Shown: positions 34,853 to 48,157 of the stretch, in pieces | How positions within the stretch are numbered: position 1 is the first letter of the stretch | Layout of the letters: each line of letters begins with the position of its first letter | Assembly: GCA_039000515.1 (NCBI GenBank) | Contig: JBCFYV010009882.1 | Span: 50,665,801 to 50,729,800 of the forward strand | Length of the DNA stretch: 64,000 nucleotides | Origin: Timema cristinae | Lineage: Eukaryota > Arthropoda > Insecta > Phasmatodea > Timematidae | Direction: 5' to 3' | The notes under the pieces: generated by a model | The model's database searches: none | Seen by the model: only the letters and a program-made list of their open reading frames with translations | What the model was told of the DNA's origin: nothing | Position numbers and translations under genes: made by a program

Positions 34853-36730
34853 TGCGGACAATATTTGTTGATGAAATATATTACGAATAAAATATTAATT
34901 TCAGAATAGAATATGCAAATTAGCTATGTTCAAACTACGTTTAGATTTTCCTGGAAATTATGATTTAGTGAAGAGAGTATAGCCTTAATATTTCTCATAA
35001 CCCCTCGCGTCAAAAGGATTAATAATTATCACGTGGACAACTCGATCATAATAGATCTTAATGATGTGTTACGCAATCATATTCAAGTAGGGCTTGCTAT
35101 TGGAGGGCAAATGAACCAATCACAGATAGTATACAGGAGAACGAGAAGCTATAACGTGATTCTCACCCCTACGTATGTTCTGTTCTATTATTCAAAATAA
35201 ACGGTCTTGCTGCGAGATTTGTTTCCTTAGCACGCCATCATGTAGAGAATATTTTTAACATTTTGTAATGAAAGCGGCCACGCATGCAACTCTATATGAT
35301 AATATATGAGATTTACATTTTGTTTCTAAATAATCTTTCGAATACCATTAAACAATTGAATAAATCACTATTTTTTTAACAAGGTCTACTTGGACACATC
35401 TAACCAACATTTAATACACCTGAGGTAGGTAAATTGTAGCGTTTTACATCAATAACAATACAAATATTTTCATTATTTGATATTATATAGTTTCCAGCTC
35501 TCTAGATTTGGATTTTATAACTAAATTTTGAAATATTTTTTTTCCCCCTTTGTTCGATGAAAATAATTTGAAGGTTTTGTTAAAAATGCATTAAATTCTT
35601 CCCGTTACTATACCCAGGGCCATAAAACGATTGAGTTAAGTAGTCAAACCATAAGTATATTCAGAATTTCAGAATTCAGACAGCTCACCTCTTTGAAATA
35701 AACGTGAGACTTCCAAAGGTTCCTAAGAATAAACAATATTAACCCTTAATCAGTAGGACCTTGGTGTGAATTAACGTTTAGAAAATACAAACACACTTTT
35801 TTCAATCAACAATGATAATATTTTACAGGGTTATTAGAAAAGCCAGGAATTTGATTACATGTAATTTTTTTTAAATCATAGACAATACTCGTGTAAATTT
35901 TTTTTTTCATGATCTCAGCTTATATAAATATTTTTTATCGATATATATTTGGTCAATTACATTCATTTTGGAGTTTCAGGTCATACTTACTTAGAATGCG
36001 TCCTTTTAGTCATTTTTGGGCATTTTTAAATACGTTTTAGGCATTGATGTTTAATAAGTCTATTTTTAAAAACCATCGATATTTTATAAATACTTCAATT
36101 CTCAAACATAGTTTTTTTTTTCAAAGAGACAGTGGTCGGAATGAGAATATAATATAGGCAATGAACTTTGTGTCCTCTTTGCTTGTATGGTTGTAAAATA
36201 TGCATTCTTGGTTAAAACTGCAAATAAACTTAAGAGGGTTGCGTTGGGAAGGAGTTAGTTGCTATTACTTCTCAAACAGGTATTTGTAAATCCCTATTAT
36301 ATTTAGCAGAATACAATAGTTTAGTTGATAAAGGCTTTTCAGTGATTGGATATTTTTAGTTTCCCTTTAGAGTGCTTGTTTGATTTTGCAGTTTGCAATC
36401 ATTTCATGTTTCTATTCTAATTTTTAGGTCATTTTTTGTAAATCTGAATTAGTTTTATAGATAATTTTTAGGTCACCAAAGTCCGGTCCACGATTATTAG
36501 TGTTATTTTATAGGTAATGATATTATAAATCAAGAGTTACAGCTGCAGATCACATGACTTGACTTATGAACAAGGGAAAATAAGTCTAATAACTTCCCTA
36601 GCTATCAGATAATTTTCTTTATATGAAAAATGGACTGTAGCTAGTTGGATAAGGGCCCATTATTATTATTACTATAGTCACGATAGCTATATTTTTTGCA
36701 ATGTAAATTGGTGATCAAAATTATGCATGT
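34853..36730. other. AT-rich DNA, no gene recognised
   Basis: Homopolymer T and A runs and scattered short frames only. No SINE or terminal repeat was recognised. Confidence 0.4.
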
Positions 36731-36840
36731 GGAAAACCACCTCGAGTAAAACCAGTCAAGATTCAAATATCAACCTCCCTTTCACAGGCAATCCATGATA
36801 TTGTGAGCAAAACGACTTTACAACATCACTCAGTGCGGGT
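36731..36840 (-). mobile_element. SINE-C head remnant
   Basis: The minus-sense head starts ACCCGCACTGAGTGATG. A body piece GGTTTTACTCGAGGTGGTTT is recognisable. Heavily diverged. Confidence 0.45.
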
Positions 36841-37272
36841 GAATTAATAATAAATTATTGTTTTGATAAATAAATAGTAAAATATTATAATTAGTAGGCT
36901 ATACCAGTTTGTGCTAGGTCAGTTCTTCTAATGCCTTAGTAATCTATAATATTAGTATTGGGCGTCTGAACTATATCATTCGTGTAAAAATATTATAAAT
37001 GATAACCGCGATCAAGTCTAAACATTACACACTTTTTGGCATAGTCAAGTGTAATTTATAGCCACATATCCGATGCCTCGTAGACGAAAGAACATGGAAT
37101 TACATCAGGATGGCGTGATAGTCTTTTGAGATGTTAGTCCTCAGGGGGGAATAATTTTTTTAATTTATTTTTTTAATTAAATGTAGTAGTGACTAGTAAA
37201 TTATTTGATGAAATTAGAGAGTATAGAATTCTTATTAATTTTTAATAATATACTCCACATCATTGTGAATAC

Positions 37273-37492
37273 GGACTAAGGCGTCAGTCACACATAGCCT
37301 GGTTTGCCGATGAAGGGAAGGTCAAGGTCCGGATACCGGCAGGATGTACTGACGTGTTTACTTCATTAATAGTTTTTCACTCTAATTTCACGCAAGTTCG
37401 GGAACAATTCCTCTGAATTGTATTTTATTCATCCCTATTACATCATTGTAAATATACGAATAAAATGGACGGGTTGTAAGACACGGTTAAAA
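37273..37492 (+). mobile_element. SINE-C/B copy, degenerate
   Basis: ACTAAGGCGTCAGTCACAC (box A region), a body containing TTTCACGCAAGTTCGGGA and a tail GGACGGGTTGTAAGACACGG are recognisable. Confidence 0.6.
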
Positions 37493-38139
37493 AGGAACAA
37501 TAAGGGGAGATATTCTATTCGTATACCGTTAAGTCTATTATCGTACAATATTTAGTCAGAATCGGCCCTTTAATTCAAATTATTAAATTAAAATCAGATT
37601 AATGGTTTGATAAATAGTAATTTCCTTCAATGAAACGAAAGGGGGATTACGTTGTTATGCCTATATGAGTGGAAAAGTAAATTACTATTTAATTTTAACT
37701 TAAACTATATTTTCTGAACAATTTATCATTTATTTCCAGGCTCCTAGCACTGATAAGGTCATTAGTATCCGATACTACAGTTATAGCGGTAAAAATGTAC
37801 CGAATCAGACTACAGCTTTAAAATAAAAACTTCAAATACTAAAACAATATTTTATACATTTTAATTACTTAATTTGGATTGACAAATTAATTTAAATATA
37901 CATTCACAATGTATTGGGGCATTTTACTGCAATCAATTTGGTATTACTAATTAGTATACTTTAGCCCTTTATGAAGGAGTCAGGCTATGTGTCGAAGGCT
38001 TGGCGTACCAACTCCAAAGTCCTGGTAATGCGATTTTACTACAATCTGAACTAGCGAAGCGAGAACCACGAGATGCAATCATGTTTAAATAAATGGTGGT
38101 AAGTTAAAAATAATTTCAAACAAGAATAGCTGATCAGGG

Positions 38140-38240
38140 GGTCAAATCCTGGCCTACTACATCAGTGCACATGAGGCGAGAGTACTGGTCGATAAACCCT
38201 ACTTTTAGCATTACGAGTGTCACGGAGGAGTGTCCACAAA
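38140..38240 (-). mobile_element. SINE-D-like tRNA-derived remnant
   Basis: The minus-sense GTAGGGTTTATCGACCAGTA, CTCGCCTCATG and box-B-like CAGGATTTGACCCC parallel the SINE-D piece at 12.1 kb. Confidence 0.4.
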
Positions 38241-39008
38241 GTTATAATTGTATCACTCGCCATAAAAAGAACTTAAAATGGCAGTTGGAAAAGCGTGGAA
38301 AAACGAATAGTAAAATACCTTAATAAAACTACTCTTAAGCCAAGGTGTGTGTGATTGGCCACAGCGAGACGGAAGGAATATCCACCTTTTCCCTGAATTG
38401 AATTAAACTAGCAAATCAGTGCGTATATTGTGAAATACTTAGGTTCTTTAGCAAAAGCTTTGTTTAAACTAAAGAAAATAAATATTTTCTTCAAATGAAT
38501 AAAACACAAAATGACGTAATTCAATAAAATGTATTTTTGCCTCTTTTTAAACCCTAAAATCACTATTATTTCAAATAAAGTTTTTAAAAAAAGCCTTGTT
38601 TACCAAAGCAATTTTGCGAAACTCCAAAATACCTACTTTCAATATTTTACAGATCTAGGCCACTTACGGATAAAAAAAATTAATGATACAAAACCATAAA
38701 AAAAACTTTCCACAGTGATTCCAATGCCAGCTGTATTTTTAAGTTAAACTCTTCAAATTCAACAGTCACTCCATGAATAAAAAAAATGTACGGAACCCCA
38801 CACGGACTTTCTCGCTCTATTGTTTAAAAATTGGACTTATTAACTCAAAATTCGTAATATAATGTACACTAGTGAACCCGAGAACAAATTGCGCTGTATA
38901 TATGTAAAACATTTTTTGACTCATTGTTTTAAATTTTACAACTCTATTTTTTAAAATTAGCGTCTTTATATGTATATTTGGATCAATAAAAAATATCTAT
39001 TTGGGTAC
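38241..39008. other. AT-rich DNA, no gene recognised
   Basis: Low-complexity sequence leads into the tandem duplication. No element ends were recognised. Confidence 0.35.
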
Positions 39009-40247
39009 CCAAGGGTCAACACTTCGTATTAAAATTTAGACTTCCGGTTTAATTTTTCGGCATTTTATTAAGGGATGCACATCTTATGGTTATAGCATTG
39101 CTACTAAACTTCTCTTTTATACATTTTAACCAATAAAATGGGTAATTATTGACTATTTGAGTCCAAAATGAGAGAGATAGATCATTGCTGTACCAGATGC
39201 AGATCCAGAACGGGGATATGAGGGGGGGGGGGGGGGGGCGCACCCCCTTCAAGAAATTAAACCAATTAAATCAATTTTATACTCACTACTAAAGTTATTG
39301 TCACGTAATACTATATCACTGACCAGATTTCATTTTTTTAAATTGTTATTGGTAATATTATTAAATGATTAATATACGGTAATTATTATAAATACTTAAG
39401 ACAACCACATTAAGTAGTAAAGTGGTGAATATAGGCATTAATGGAACTACCCAAATTTCAGTTGCGCGCCTCTAACCTTGTTGCACAAACCTTATTTAGG
39501 TTTACATTCATTTTATCATTTTTATTATTACTATTTCAATGATTAATAATAAATAAAGATCTTTAAAATAATGTTTTTAAGTAACGTGTTTTAAACAAAA
39601 TCTTTGAATAATACCACACACATAACGTTTTAGTATGTATTAGTGGTAAAATTTCGATTTATGAGAAATAACTAGCTATACTATAGAGTGGAGTTAAAGT
39701 TCGATTGTTCGAAATTTGAATAATTCCATCTATATTGTCTGATTGAATAGCTAAAAAACTGTTTATATAATAATTGTTATAATGTTTAAACTTATTTCCC
39801 TCTTAATAATCACTATTTGTTGATATATTATTATTTGCTTATAATAGATTTCAATACTGATCACAAATTTTGAATTATACCCTTCAATAGAGGATTATTC
39901 TCAAGTTTAGCGTTACACTGAATAATTACTTAAAGATTTAGGCCCAATCTTACAATGTCACGTTAAAGTGCTCGTAACTTAGCCGTTCGTATAGTCTAAC
40001 CCTTGGTTAAACTTTGCGTTGCGTTTTATAATACTATTTTGATGTGATCGTTAATTTACGGACGGGTGCCTTCCAACAGTTCTTATCATTAAGCTTCTCG
40101 GAGTACTTGATTTGTTACAAAACTTTTTATTGGCTTAATTTGAACCATTAGATTGTAAGTTAACTATTTAAATGTCTGAGAAGTTATGGAGTTGTTAGAA
40201 AAATAGATTAAAGTATAATGCATGTTTATGTTGTTAATAACGCGTCA

Positions 40248-40254
<7 letters not shown>

Positions 40255-40301
<47 letters not shown>

Positions 40302-40337
40302 CACCGCGTCTTACTACCCGTTCGGGTTATACGCATA
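40255..40337 (-). mobile_element. SINE tail only, long (TTA)n
   Basis: (TTA)n is followed by CACCGCGTCTTACTACCCG and TTCGGGTTATACGC. The target duplication is CGTCATGTTATT (40243-40254) against CGTCATATTATT (40338-40349). Poly-Tyr and poly-Leu frames here are artefacts of the microsatellite. Confidence 0.85.
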
Positions 40338-40968
40338 CGTCATATTATTCAATTATCATATTCATACATGCAAATAAAGATCAGTATACCTACTTGGTTT
40401 ATTTTAAACAAGTGTATATTTTAACACTATTTTTTTAAGCTTCGAAATAATTAAATATCTATCTAAACAGTAGAGTAATAATAAATTTTTAAACACAATA
40501 TTTAATATTCAAATAAAAACCACCCTTAATTAACCACGGACATGAACTGTAGGGGAGAAATTGAAGAAAAAACACGACCCATATTAGCCATTTAGGCCTA
40601 CACATAATAACTTACAAGACGATAAAAACATAGGTAGGCCTGCAGCTATTGTCAATTACCAATAACTAATGACAACCAGAAATGACCTTTCCGAATCGCA
40701 AAGTTAAGCCATTGAAAAGAATTAACATATTGTGAATAGGAAAAAAGAGCCTGTATGGCTAAGCCCAAACAATTGTAATAAAAGTCGATATCAGTAATTA
40801 AAAACCTCTGCCCCGCGTCGTACGACGACTTACAAATCACACTATAAAAACTTGCCCAAAAGAAACTTTGATATCCCAAATTAAACAGCTATATTAAATA
40901 GAAGGAATAAATTCGACATCATTATTTTATTATCATCTCGGTGTTAAACTGGGAGCAATAATGTTCTT

Positions 40969-41050
40969 AAAAAAAAGAGCTGAAGTGACTGGGATTGAAC
41001 ACGGGTCGCTTTATTGGTAGGCTGACGCCGTACCATTTACCCCAAAGAGC
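40969..41050 (-). repeat. tRNA-like sequence
   Basis: The minus-sense CTCTTTGGGGTAAATGGTAC (box A-like) and GTGTTCAATCCCAGTCAC (box B-like) are separated as in a tRNA, but the ends do not pair well. Probably a SINE head. Confidence 0.4.
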
Positions 41051-42381
41051 AAGGTAATGTTAAAATTGAAAGTTAGAATTAAAACACCGCAAATCTGTGA
41101 CTACGTAATCATTGGTGAAACATATATTTAATCACAGGTGGAAAACATCAAAACCATGAGAATCCATAAATAATTTTCCAGAGTTTTCTAAAAATAATAA
41201 TGTAACCTCACATGAATAATAACAATTGCCATAGAACAATATGGTGGAATGTTTGTAAGTTAATATGGACGTTAAAATGCTAACAAGAAGGTAGACCTCT
41301 CGTTAACTTTACAAGCACTTTAATGAGGATGCTAGCTTTAACCCAATATTGTAAAATCCAAAGTAGTGGTCGTTATCGTTTAACCTTATGTTAAGCCCTA
41401 ACAAATATAATAAAATGACATTGTGAGATTGGGCCTTACTCTCAAATTTTGAAGTATTTTTTTATTAACATTTATTTAGGTGCCTCCCACCCGCCCCCAC
41501 TCCCTTTCAAAAACCGATCCCGATGGGAGCACCCGCGTCCCTCCCCCCTTCCCTCACGAAAATCCTGGATTCACCCCTGTGCTATATAAACATTTCCCCT
41601 AAGAGATTAAAGGAAAAATATCAACTTCTTGAGAAACTGACTTATTTGCTTACTCTAGTCTATGGCAGTAGAGAATTATTGTGTTTAAACTTTAGTATCT
41701 CTTCACAACTAGAGTTCACAAAATTGTATTAATACATTTGCCCATATCTCCCTCCGAAACTTTTGGTTTTATAAAAAATGTACTTCGAAAAAATGTTTAT
41801 TTTATTTTTAATAGTACTAAAATTTTACAATGATAAGTTATTTAGTATCTCAAAAGTTGCGTAGATATAGACATTTTTGCTTCTGTAAAGAAACCAAAAA
41901 GTCATTTTCATGGGAAAATGAAAATAGCCATTATTGTTTATAATCTTAATCAACGCCTAGATACGAATTTTGATCAAAATCGTTATAGCCGATTTTGAGA
42001 AAATTGAACTTTTCTCTTTTCGCCCTTTAGTAAATTGCTCTTAATTTTAGGGTTAGACAGACACACAGACAGACGGGGTTGCAAAAACAACTTTTTAGGG
42101 TTGTAAGGTAGCGAGAAAATAAAAATGTTGACTTCAGGTTTAAAATTTTCGACATTTTATTAGCGTTTGCACATCTTATGGTTATTGCATTGCTATTAAA
42201 TTCATCATTTAAAAATTTTGGCCAATAAAATAGATAAATATTGAAATTGAATCTAAAATTATAGAGATAATTGATTTACAAACATTTCCCTAAGAGGTTG
42301 AAAGAAAGAGAACATACACTTTTTGAGAGACTTACTTATTTCTCACTCTGTGGCATTGGAGAATTATTGCGCCAAAACTTA

Positions 42382-42487
42382 AGTATTATCTCTTTACAAC
42401 TAAAGCTCACATAATTGTATTAAGATATTTGCCAGTAGTATCTCTTTACAACTAAAGCTCACAAAATTGTATTAATATATTTGCCAA
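42382..42487 (+). repeat. 53-bp local tandem duplication in unit 2
   Basis: AGTATTATCTCTTTACAACT and what follows at 42382-42434 is repeated at 42435-42487 with few changes. Unit 1 has only one copy, so this arose after the ~0.7-kb duplication. Confidence 0.75.
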
Positions 42488-42792
42488 TATGTCAGAAACT
42501 TTTGATTTTATAAAAATATATTTCATATGAAAGTATTTTATTTTTAATAGTACTACAATTTTGCAATGATAAGTTATTTAGTATTTCAAATATTTGCGGA
42601 GATACGGAGATTTCCGTCTCTGTAAAGTACCCTAGAAGTGATTTTCATGGGAAAATTGAAATAGCCAGTTTATTTATAATCTTAATCAACGCTTAGATAT
42701 GAATTTTAATCAAAATCGTTAGAGCAGATTTTGAGGAAATCTATTTTTACCCTTTTCGCTTTTTATTAAACAATTCTTAATTTTGGGGCTAA

Positions 42793-43068
42793 TTATTATT
42801 AGCACCACGTCTTACTACCCGTTCGGGTTATACGCACTTACGCTAATGTGTAATGGTAGGGTGATTGTGAGATGAAATGAAGGACCTACAGTTTAACGTG
42901 GAATCCGAACCACGGTGGTGGCCTGGCATTCCACACATTCACAAGATGTCTTGTCAGAGGTGTAGGAAGGGTTTGGAAATCAGATAAATCTGTGCCGGGA
43001 CCGAAGATTGAACCCCGGCCACCAGCACAGAAGTCTGACACCTTACCCCTAGACCACCAGGTCACCAG
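42793..43068 (-). mobile_element. SINE-A copy, full length
   Basis: Tail, body and head are complete. A perfect 12-bp duplication TTTTGGGGCTAA lies at 42781-42792 and 43069-43080. Outside it, the tandem-repeat sequence resumes without loss. Confidence 0.92.
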
Positions 43069-43212
43069 TTTTGGGGCTAAGACATAGAGACAGACGACAT
43101 TGCAAATACCACTTTTTAGGGTTCGGGGGGTCATGAGACGTCGACAGCCATCAACATTTCGGGTTAGATTTTTTTTTACGGTAGCAATACTTTACCTTTA
43201 GTGTTCAAAAAG

Positions 43213-43214
<2 letters not shown>

Positions 43215-43248
<34 letters not shown>
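43215..43248. repeat. (TA)n microsatellite
   Basis: About 17 uninterrupted TA units lie between tandem-repeat units. Confidence 0.9.
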
Positions 43249-43250
<2 letters not shown>

Positions 43251-43822
43251 CGTATAGGTTGAAATTTTTGGTCTTATAAAAATATGTTTCGAATAAAATA
43301 TTTATATTATAAAAAGGTCTACGTATTTGCAATGATAAGTAATTTCATATCTCAAATAGTTTCAGAGATATGATATAAAATGAGTGTTTACGCATCAGAC
43401 CGGAGCCCTTAAGGTTATTTTGCCGAAATATTGAGAGTAGCCATTTTGTTCGGAATATTAATAAATGTCTCGAAATGAAATTTAATCAAAATCGTTTAAA
43501 GCCGATTTTGAGAAAATCGACTGTTTCTCATTTTGCCCTTCAGTAAACTACCCTTAATTTTAGGGTTAGATATTCAATTACAAAAAACCTTTGGGCCAAC
43601 CCTATGAAAACCCTAGATACAAAATTTGAGCTATTTTGGTAAAATAGTTTAGGCTCTAGTCGGAGGTAGAGACAGACGGGTAGACAGACGGTAATTCAAA
43701 AAACACTTTTTCGGATTCGGGGGGTCATGAAACGTTGAGATTCATCAAAATCTTGATATCAATTTTTTTTACGATCACAATACTTTCTCTACCTGTAAGA
43801 TAGCGAGAAAGTAAAAAAAAAC

Positions 43823-45123
43823 TTTCTAAAGAGTCCAACGCCATCTATTATTCTTGTTACACATCATATTTAAATCAAGAATACAAATAACTGAAGGCTA
43901 CGTCGGTAGACTTGTTAGTGATTATTTGGTCGCGATAATACAAATCCAGCTCTTAGCTCAAACTATGGGAAGCTTGACAGTGGGAACCCTAATCAATCAT
44001 ATAAATAATATTGGCTGTATATATGTTTGCTTGTTTGTTTGTAGGTGCCATAACTCCAAAACCAAGATAACTATAAATCTTAAATCATACTAATATATGA
44101 AATGTTGCCCGTCTGTTTGTTAGTCAGTCACGCCCAAACCAGTGTATACTTTTAGTAGAGATAGAAAATTTTAAAAATTACATCAATATAGTGGGACTAC
44201 TCAAAATACCCCCAATAAAAATTAAATATATGAAATTTCTAAGTAGAGGTTGGTAAAATGGGGGATATCGAAATTTCCAAAACTTATGTAAAAAAAACTA
44301 CTCACTGTGGTATAAGAGTTACATTTGTCGGGCAGGTATAAAAGCGATTCCAAAGAATTTGCTAGTCTGTTATTCCATGACTATCATGATCATTGTATAT
44401 CTACAACATGTAAAGGTCTATGCATGAACATGTGCATCTCGAGGTCGTAATTTTAATATTTTGATTATATATTGTAATCATTTACAATAATTAAACTAAT
44501 AACTTTTCTTTACAGACATTTTTTTTCCCGTAAGATATTTATGAGATAAACAAAAATTCCATTAATTTAATGCCAGGTAAACCCCGACCAAAGATGGAGC
44601 CCCATAGCTCCTGCGATTCCGGAGATGCGACGGGAAAGGAGGGGGGGGGGAGAAGAAGTTAGATAATGCCTCATAGGGTGTCCCCCTCAAACCCAGTGGT
44701 TCCGAAGAAGCGTCTTTGGTTTGGGGGGAAGGGGGGGAGACACACATATCTACTAACATCCTCATTCGTCAATTTTGAGTGATAGAATAGGTCAATATTG
44801 GGTCTGACACGAATATAAACTTTCGTATTAAAGATATATATATATATATAATAATAATAAATATTTTAGTTTTGCTAATCCCATCGCACATTCATTTTAT
44901 TTTGCTAAATGGGAGGTTCTACACTTTACTATCTTACCTGGGAATAAACAAAAATGCACACACAGCCACAATTAAGTTTTGCCTTTAATGTGTTTGTTTT
45001 ATAGGTAATATATCTGATATTGAATTATTTGAAAAATGCCCCTTCATAAAACGTTTATGGTTAGTTCAGACTGAAATGAACACTTTATCGGTAGAATGTT
45101 GATTCATTATATAAGGTTTTTAT
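43823..45123. other. Non-genic DNA with a G-rich patch
   Basis: An asymmetric G-rich patch with two runs of seven or more G occupies about 44560-44760. An (AT)n run lies at about 44833-44851. The frame at 43854-44093 has no domain. Confidence 0.4.
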
Positions 45124-45368
45124 TTTAGCATCGCGTCTTACCACCTGTTCGGGTTATACGCTTATGTACTAATTATGCTAGTGGTTTAAGGGATGAGAAC
45201 AGTTATATTTAGAGAAAATGTACCCGCATTTAAGTGGGAGAGAAAGAGAGTGGAAAACAACCCTTGGCCCAACTAACTGAGATTCAAATCTCGATATTCC
45301 AGTCATCGGTAGTCTAGTCTAATGCAGAGAGTAGCGCCTCAGACAATGTGGTCACCGAAGAGGGTTGG
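45124..45368 (-). mobile_element. SINE-C copy, full length
   Basis: The minus-sense head (CTCTTCGGTGACCACATTGT), box B GAGATTTGAATCTC, body and tail (GCGTATAACCCGAACAGGTG) are present. Confidence 0.8.
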
Positions 45369-45436
45369 ACAATGTTAAAAAATGCTCCACTTTTAAGTAT
45401 GAGTTGTTTAATTTACTACATGTGTATTTATTTATT

Positions 45437-45700
<264 letters not shown>

Positions 45701-45711
45701 TATTTATTTAT

Positions 45712-45902
45712 TTTTATCGCGGCGTCTTACTACCTGTTCAGGCTATACGCATATTATATGATAACATTTCTTTAATGTGATAGGGAAGAGAAAGTATGCA
45801 TTTTAGAGGTAATTGACTCGCATTTGCATGGAAGGAGAGTGGCAAACTATTTAGGCATAACCCCCCTCAGTAGACCTAGCCGGGAAAGAAACCCCGCAGC
45901 TT
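45712..45902 (-). mobile_element. SINE-C/B copy, head lost
   Basis: The tail (GCGTATAGCCTGAACAGGTA in minus sense) and body (CTCCTTCCATGCAAATGCG) are clear. The tRNA head beyond box B is missing. Confidence 0.7.
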
Positions 45903-46713
45903 AAAAATTTCGTAAATTAGAACACGCCGTTAATTGAGTGCGTCCTCTCATATAAGATCAACACTTTTGTGTGCTCTAGGTTTTCGAGGAAATGTTCATA
46001 TTATGCCCTAGGGTTGAATTACTATATTAAATTTAAAAACGCAATTAAAAACTCTTAAACTAATCAACTTCATGTTCCTTACTATTTACTATTTATTCTT
46101 TCCCACAAAAAAAAATTAAGCGGTTTTATTAATAGGGAATTTAAAATACTAATAAAGATAGACTATCTCAGAATTTTTTAAAATAAAATTAACCGCTGAC
46201 AAAGATAAATACCAGAACATAAAGTTTACTAGTCAAGTGGCTTTAAAAATGTTAAAAGATGTGAATAAATAAAGATGATGTGAAATTAAGTATATTAGGA
46301 AAAATATAGACTATTTAACAACTAATATTAATGGGAATGCGCATTAAGTGTATATTCATTTGTTTATTAGTCTGCGAGTGGAAATAGTTTACTAGCGTGA
46401 TGGCCAGAGAGCTGGCAGATGAAAGAAAAAGGGGTCTAAATATTTTCCCCATAGAAACAAAATCTTCAAAAAAATAACTAGCCTTTTTAGAAAAATAAAC
46501 AATTATACATTTATTTGCTTTATTTCGATTCATTCTGTATTAAATATTTTGTTAGAATTAATAATCATGAAAACGTTCATTTATGAAAATGTGTTCCACA
46601 ATGCCATTAAAATGTAATTTTTATAGGTTTACTTCAGTGACAGTGTGCGACTAAAAACTATTTGATCCAAAGAAACAGGAGCTTAGTGAATTTCATGGAA
46701 AACAACATTCGTA

Positions 46714-46828
46714 TTTAGAGGAGGATGAGCTAAAGTCTAGAAACCCCAGCCCAAGCGCACCCAACCTGAGAGTGAACCCCGGTCTCCTAAAGGAGAGTTA
46801 AGCACGCTAGTCAACAAGTCTGCTGGTT
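46714..46828 (-). mobile_element. SINE-C/B head remnant
   Basis: The minus-sense AACCAGCAGACTTGTTGACT and box-B-like GGGGTTCACTCTCAGGTTGG are recognisable. Confidence 0.45.
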
Positions 46829-48157
46829 AAAGTGATTATAGAGTAAATTGTAGCAAATGTGCGTAAGAAAAAAAGCTAGGAGAAAGGAAAGTGCAATAAA
46901 GTATCAAAAAGTGCAAGATATATATATCAAAAATACATCAAATAGATTAAAAGTGTCCAACCTAAAAGGACTTCACACTTCATGTTCCTATGGTATGGAT
47001 TTTTGAAGGACCAAAGACCTATCATTCTTTTGAGGCAAAAATATTAAGACGTTGTTTGATCAAAATTCAGTGATCCTCAAAAATATGTCTTTGTTATTAA
47101 AATCTCTTCCTTGATGACGAGTGGTATGCAATTCTTTTCACAGATAAGTTACATTGTAAATTCCATTAAAATATTTTTAATGGGCTACTGCCTTGAAATT
47201 AACGGCACAACTGTAAATAAGGTTTTTATAAGCACTTTTAAATTATCAATTACAATACAAGTACAAATAAGAATTTGTCTTAAATTAAAATGTCAAAAAT
47301 TGGTTTTCGCGATGCCCCTGCTCAAACAATTTAAATTTCCTAAATAATGTGTTTTATCCACAAGTTCAGTAATTTCGGCGAACTGGTGGTTAAGAATCAA
47401 ACGTGGTATAAAACGTTAGGAGGGTGCGGCCTCCTGCTCTACACTGAGAAGTTGGGCGCGTGGTGTCGCGGCACTCGCCACATGGCACGCGGCGCCACGC
47501 ATGCGCTATCAAACACGAATAGGTCCATAAACGAGAGGTCTATAATAATGACATGCTTCTTTAATAGAATGCTTTGCTAACGCAACTAATGTAAATATGG
47601 GTTTTTATTTGTTCAGCTTGAGGTTTGAGCCACATTTAAAGTGAAGGCACAAATTTATTACTTTGTAATCTGTTTCTACCAAGTCATTCCTTCCTACACA
47701 CCAACCATTGGTATGTGGCACAGTTTATTCGGGCACTATACGGAATGCCGTGGAGGCCACATAATTATATGACTTAATGAAGGAGGAGAGGGAGGAGGCA
47801 GTAAACATTTCAAGTAGGTATCTAGAACATTAACTGTATACTTCAAACAAACATGATTAACGTTTAACTAAACCTGTACCTTTGTTTCAATCAACCACTA
47901 GAGTTTTTTTTTTATAAATTCAACCCTAAAATACCAGATACACCTCATAGCAGTCGTGATAGCGTCTGATGATTATGATATCATAGTGAAACGGCTAATG
48001 AACGCCATCCGTCGTTTTGTCTGGTCAACCAGTGAGTGTGTAGCTAGCTGTGACAGGAATGTTGTAACAGGGTTGGTTGATACGCTTATAAGTTTTTTAA
48101 ATCGTCAGAATTTCGAAAGTTTTCTAGACAGAAAGTGTTTATTAAAGGTTTTTTTTC
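46829..48157. other. Mostly AT-rich DNA with one GC-rich island
   Basis: The window's sharpest GC-rich island lies at about 47400-47530 and is listed separately. The frames at 47111-47347 and 47956-48213 show no domain. Confidence 0.35.
47400..47530. promoter_or_regulatory. GC-rich island with NRF1-like core
   Basis: The stretch is dense in CpG (GGGCGCGTGGTGTCGCGGC, CACGCGGCGCCACGCATGCG) within AT-rich DNA. GCATGCGC resembles an NRF1 half site. It may be a promoter, a non-coding exon or a mobile-element end. Function unproven. Confidence 0.25.

Larger units (their letters stand above)
39941..41435. mobile_element. Harbinger-type non-autonomous element nested in the hAT
   Basis: GGCCCAATCTTACAATGTCA and, complemented, GGCCCAATCTCACAATGTCA match at 19 of 20. 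A TTA duplication lies at 39938-39940 and 41436-41438. The interior has no transposase but contains a SINE tail and a tRNA-like piece. Confidence 0.85.
39194..41579. mobile_element. hAT-type non-autonomous element
   Basis: The ends CAGATGCAGATCCAG and, complemented, CAGGGGTGAATCCAG are flanked by 8-bp TGCTGTAC (39186-39193) and TGCTATAT (41580-41587), which differ by two transitions. Both ends have G/C homopolymer-rich subterminal DNA. Unit 2 of the tandem repeat shows the same junction without the insertion (about 42270-42290), which confirms the boundaries. No transposase is seen. Confidence 0.75.
39009..43822. repeat. ~0.7-kb tandem repeat units, interrupted by insertions
   Basis: Unit 1 is 39009-39193 plus 41588-42125. 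Unit 2 is 42126-42792 plus 43081-43210. Removing the inserted elements, equivalent points (GACTTCCGGTTTAA at 39040, GACTTCAGGTTTAA at 42130) are about 696 bp apart. Shared words include GCACATCTTATGGTTAT, AATGATAAGTTATTTAGTAT and TCATTTTCATGGGAAAAT. Each unit ends with an ACAGACAGACG stretch. A third, more diverged unit is 43250-43822, ending AGATAGCGAGAAAGTAAAA. Non-coding. The end motif recurs at 16.95 kb. Confidence 0.75.

Noticed and set aside
40218..40438. Frames with poly-Tyr or poly-Leu runs
   Set aside because: Different frames of the (TTA)n tract of a SINE tail.
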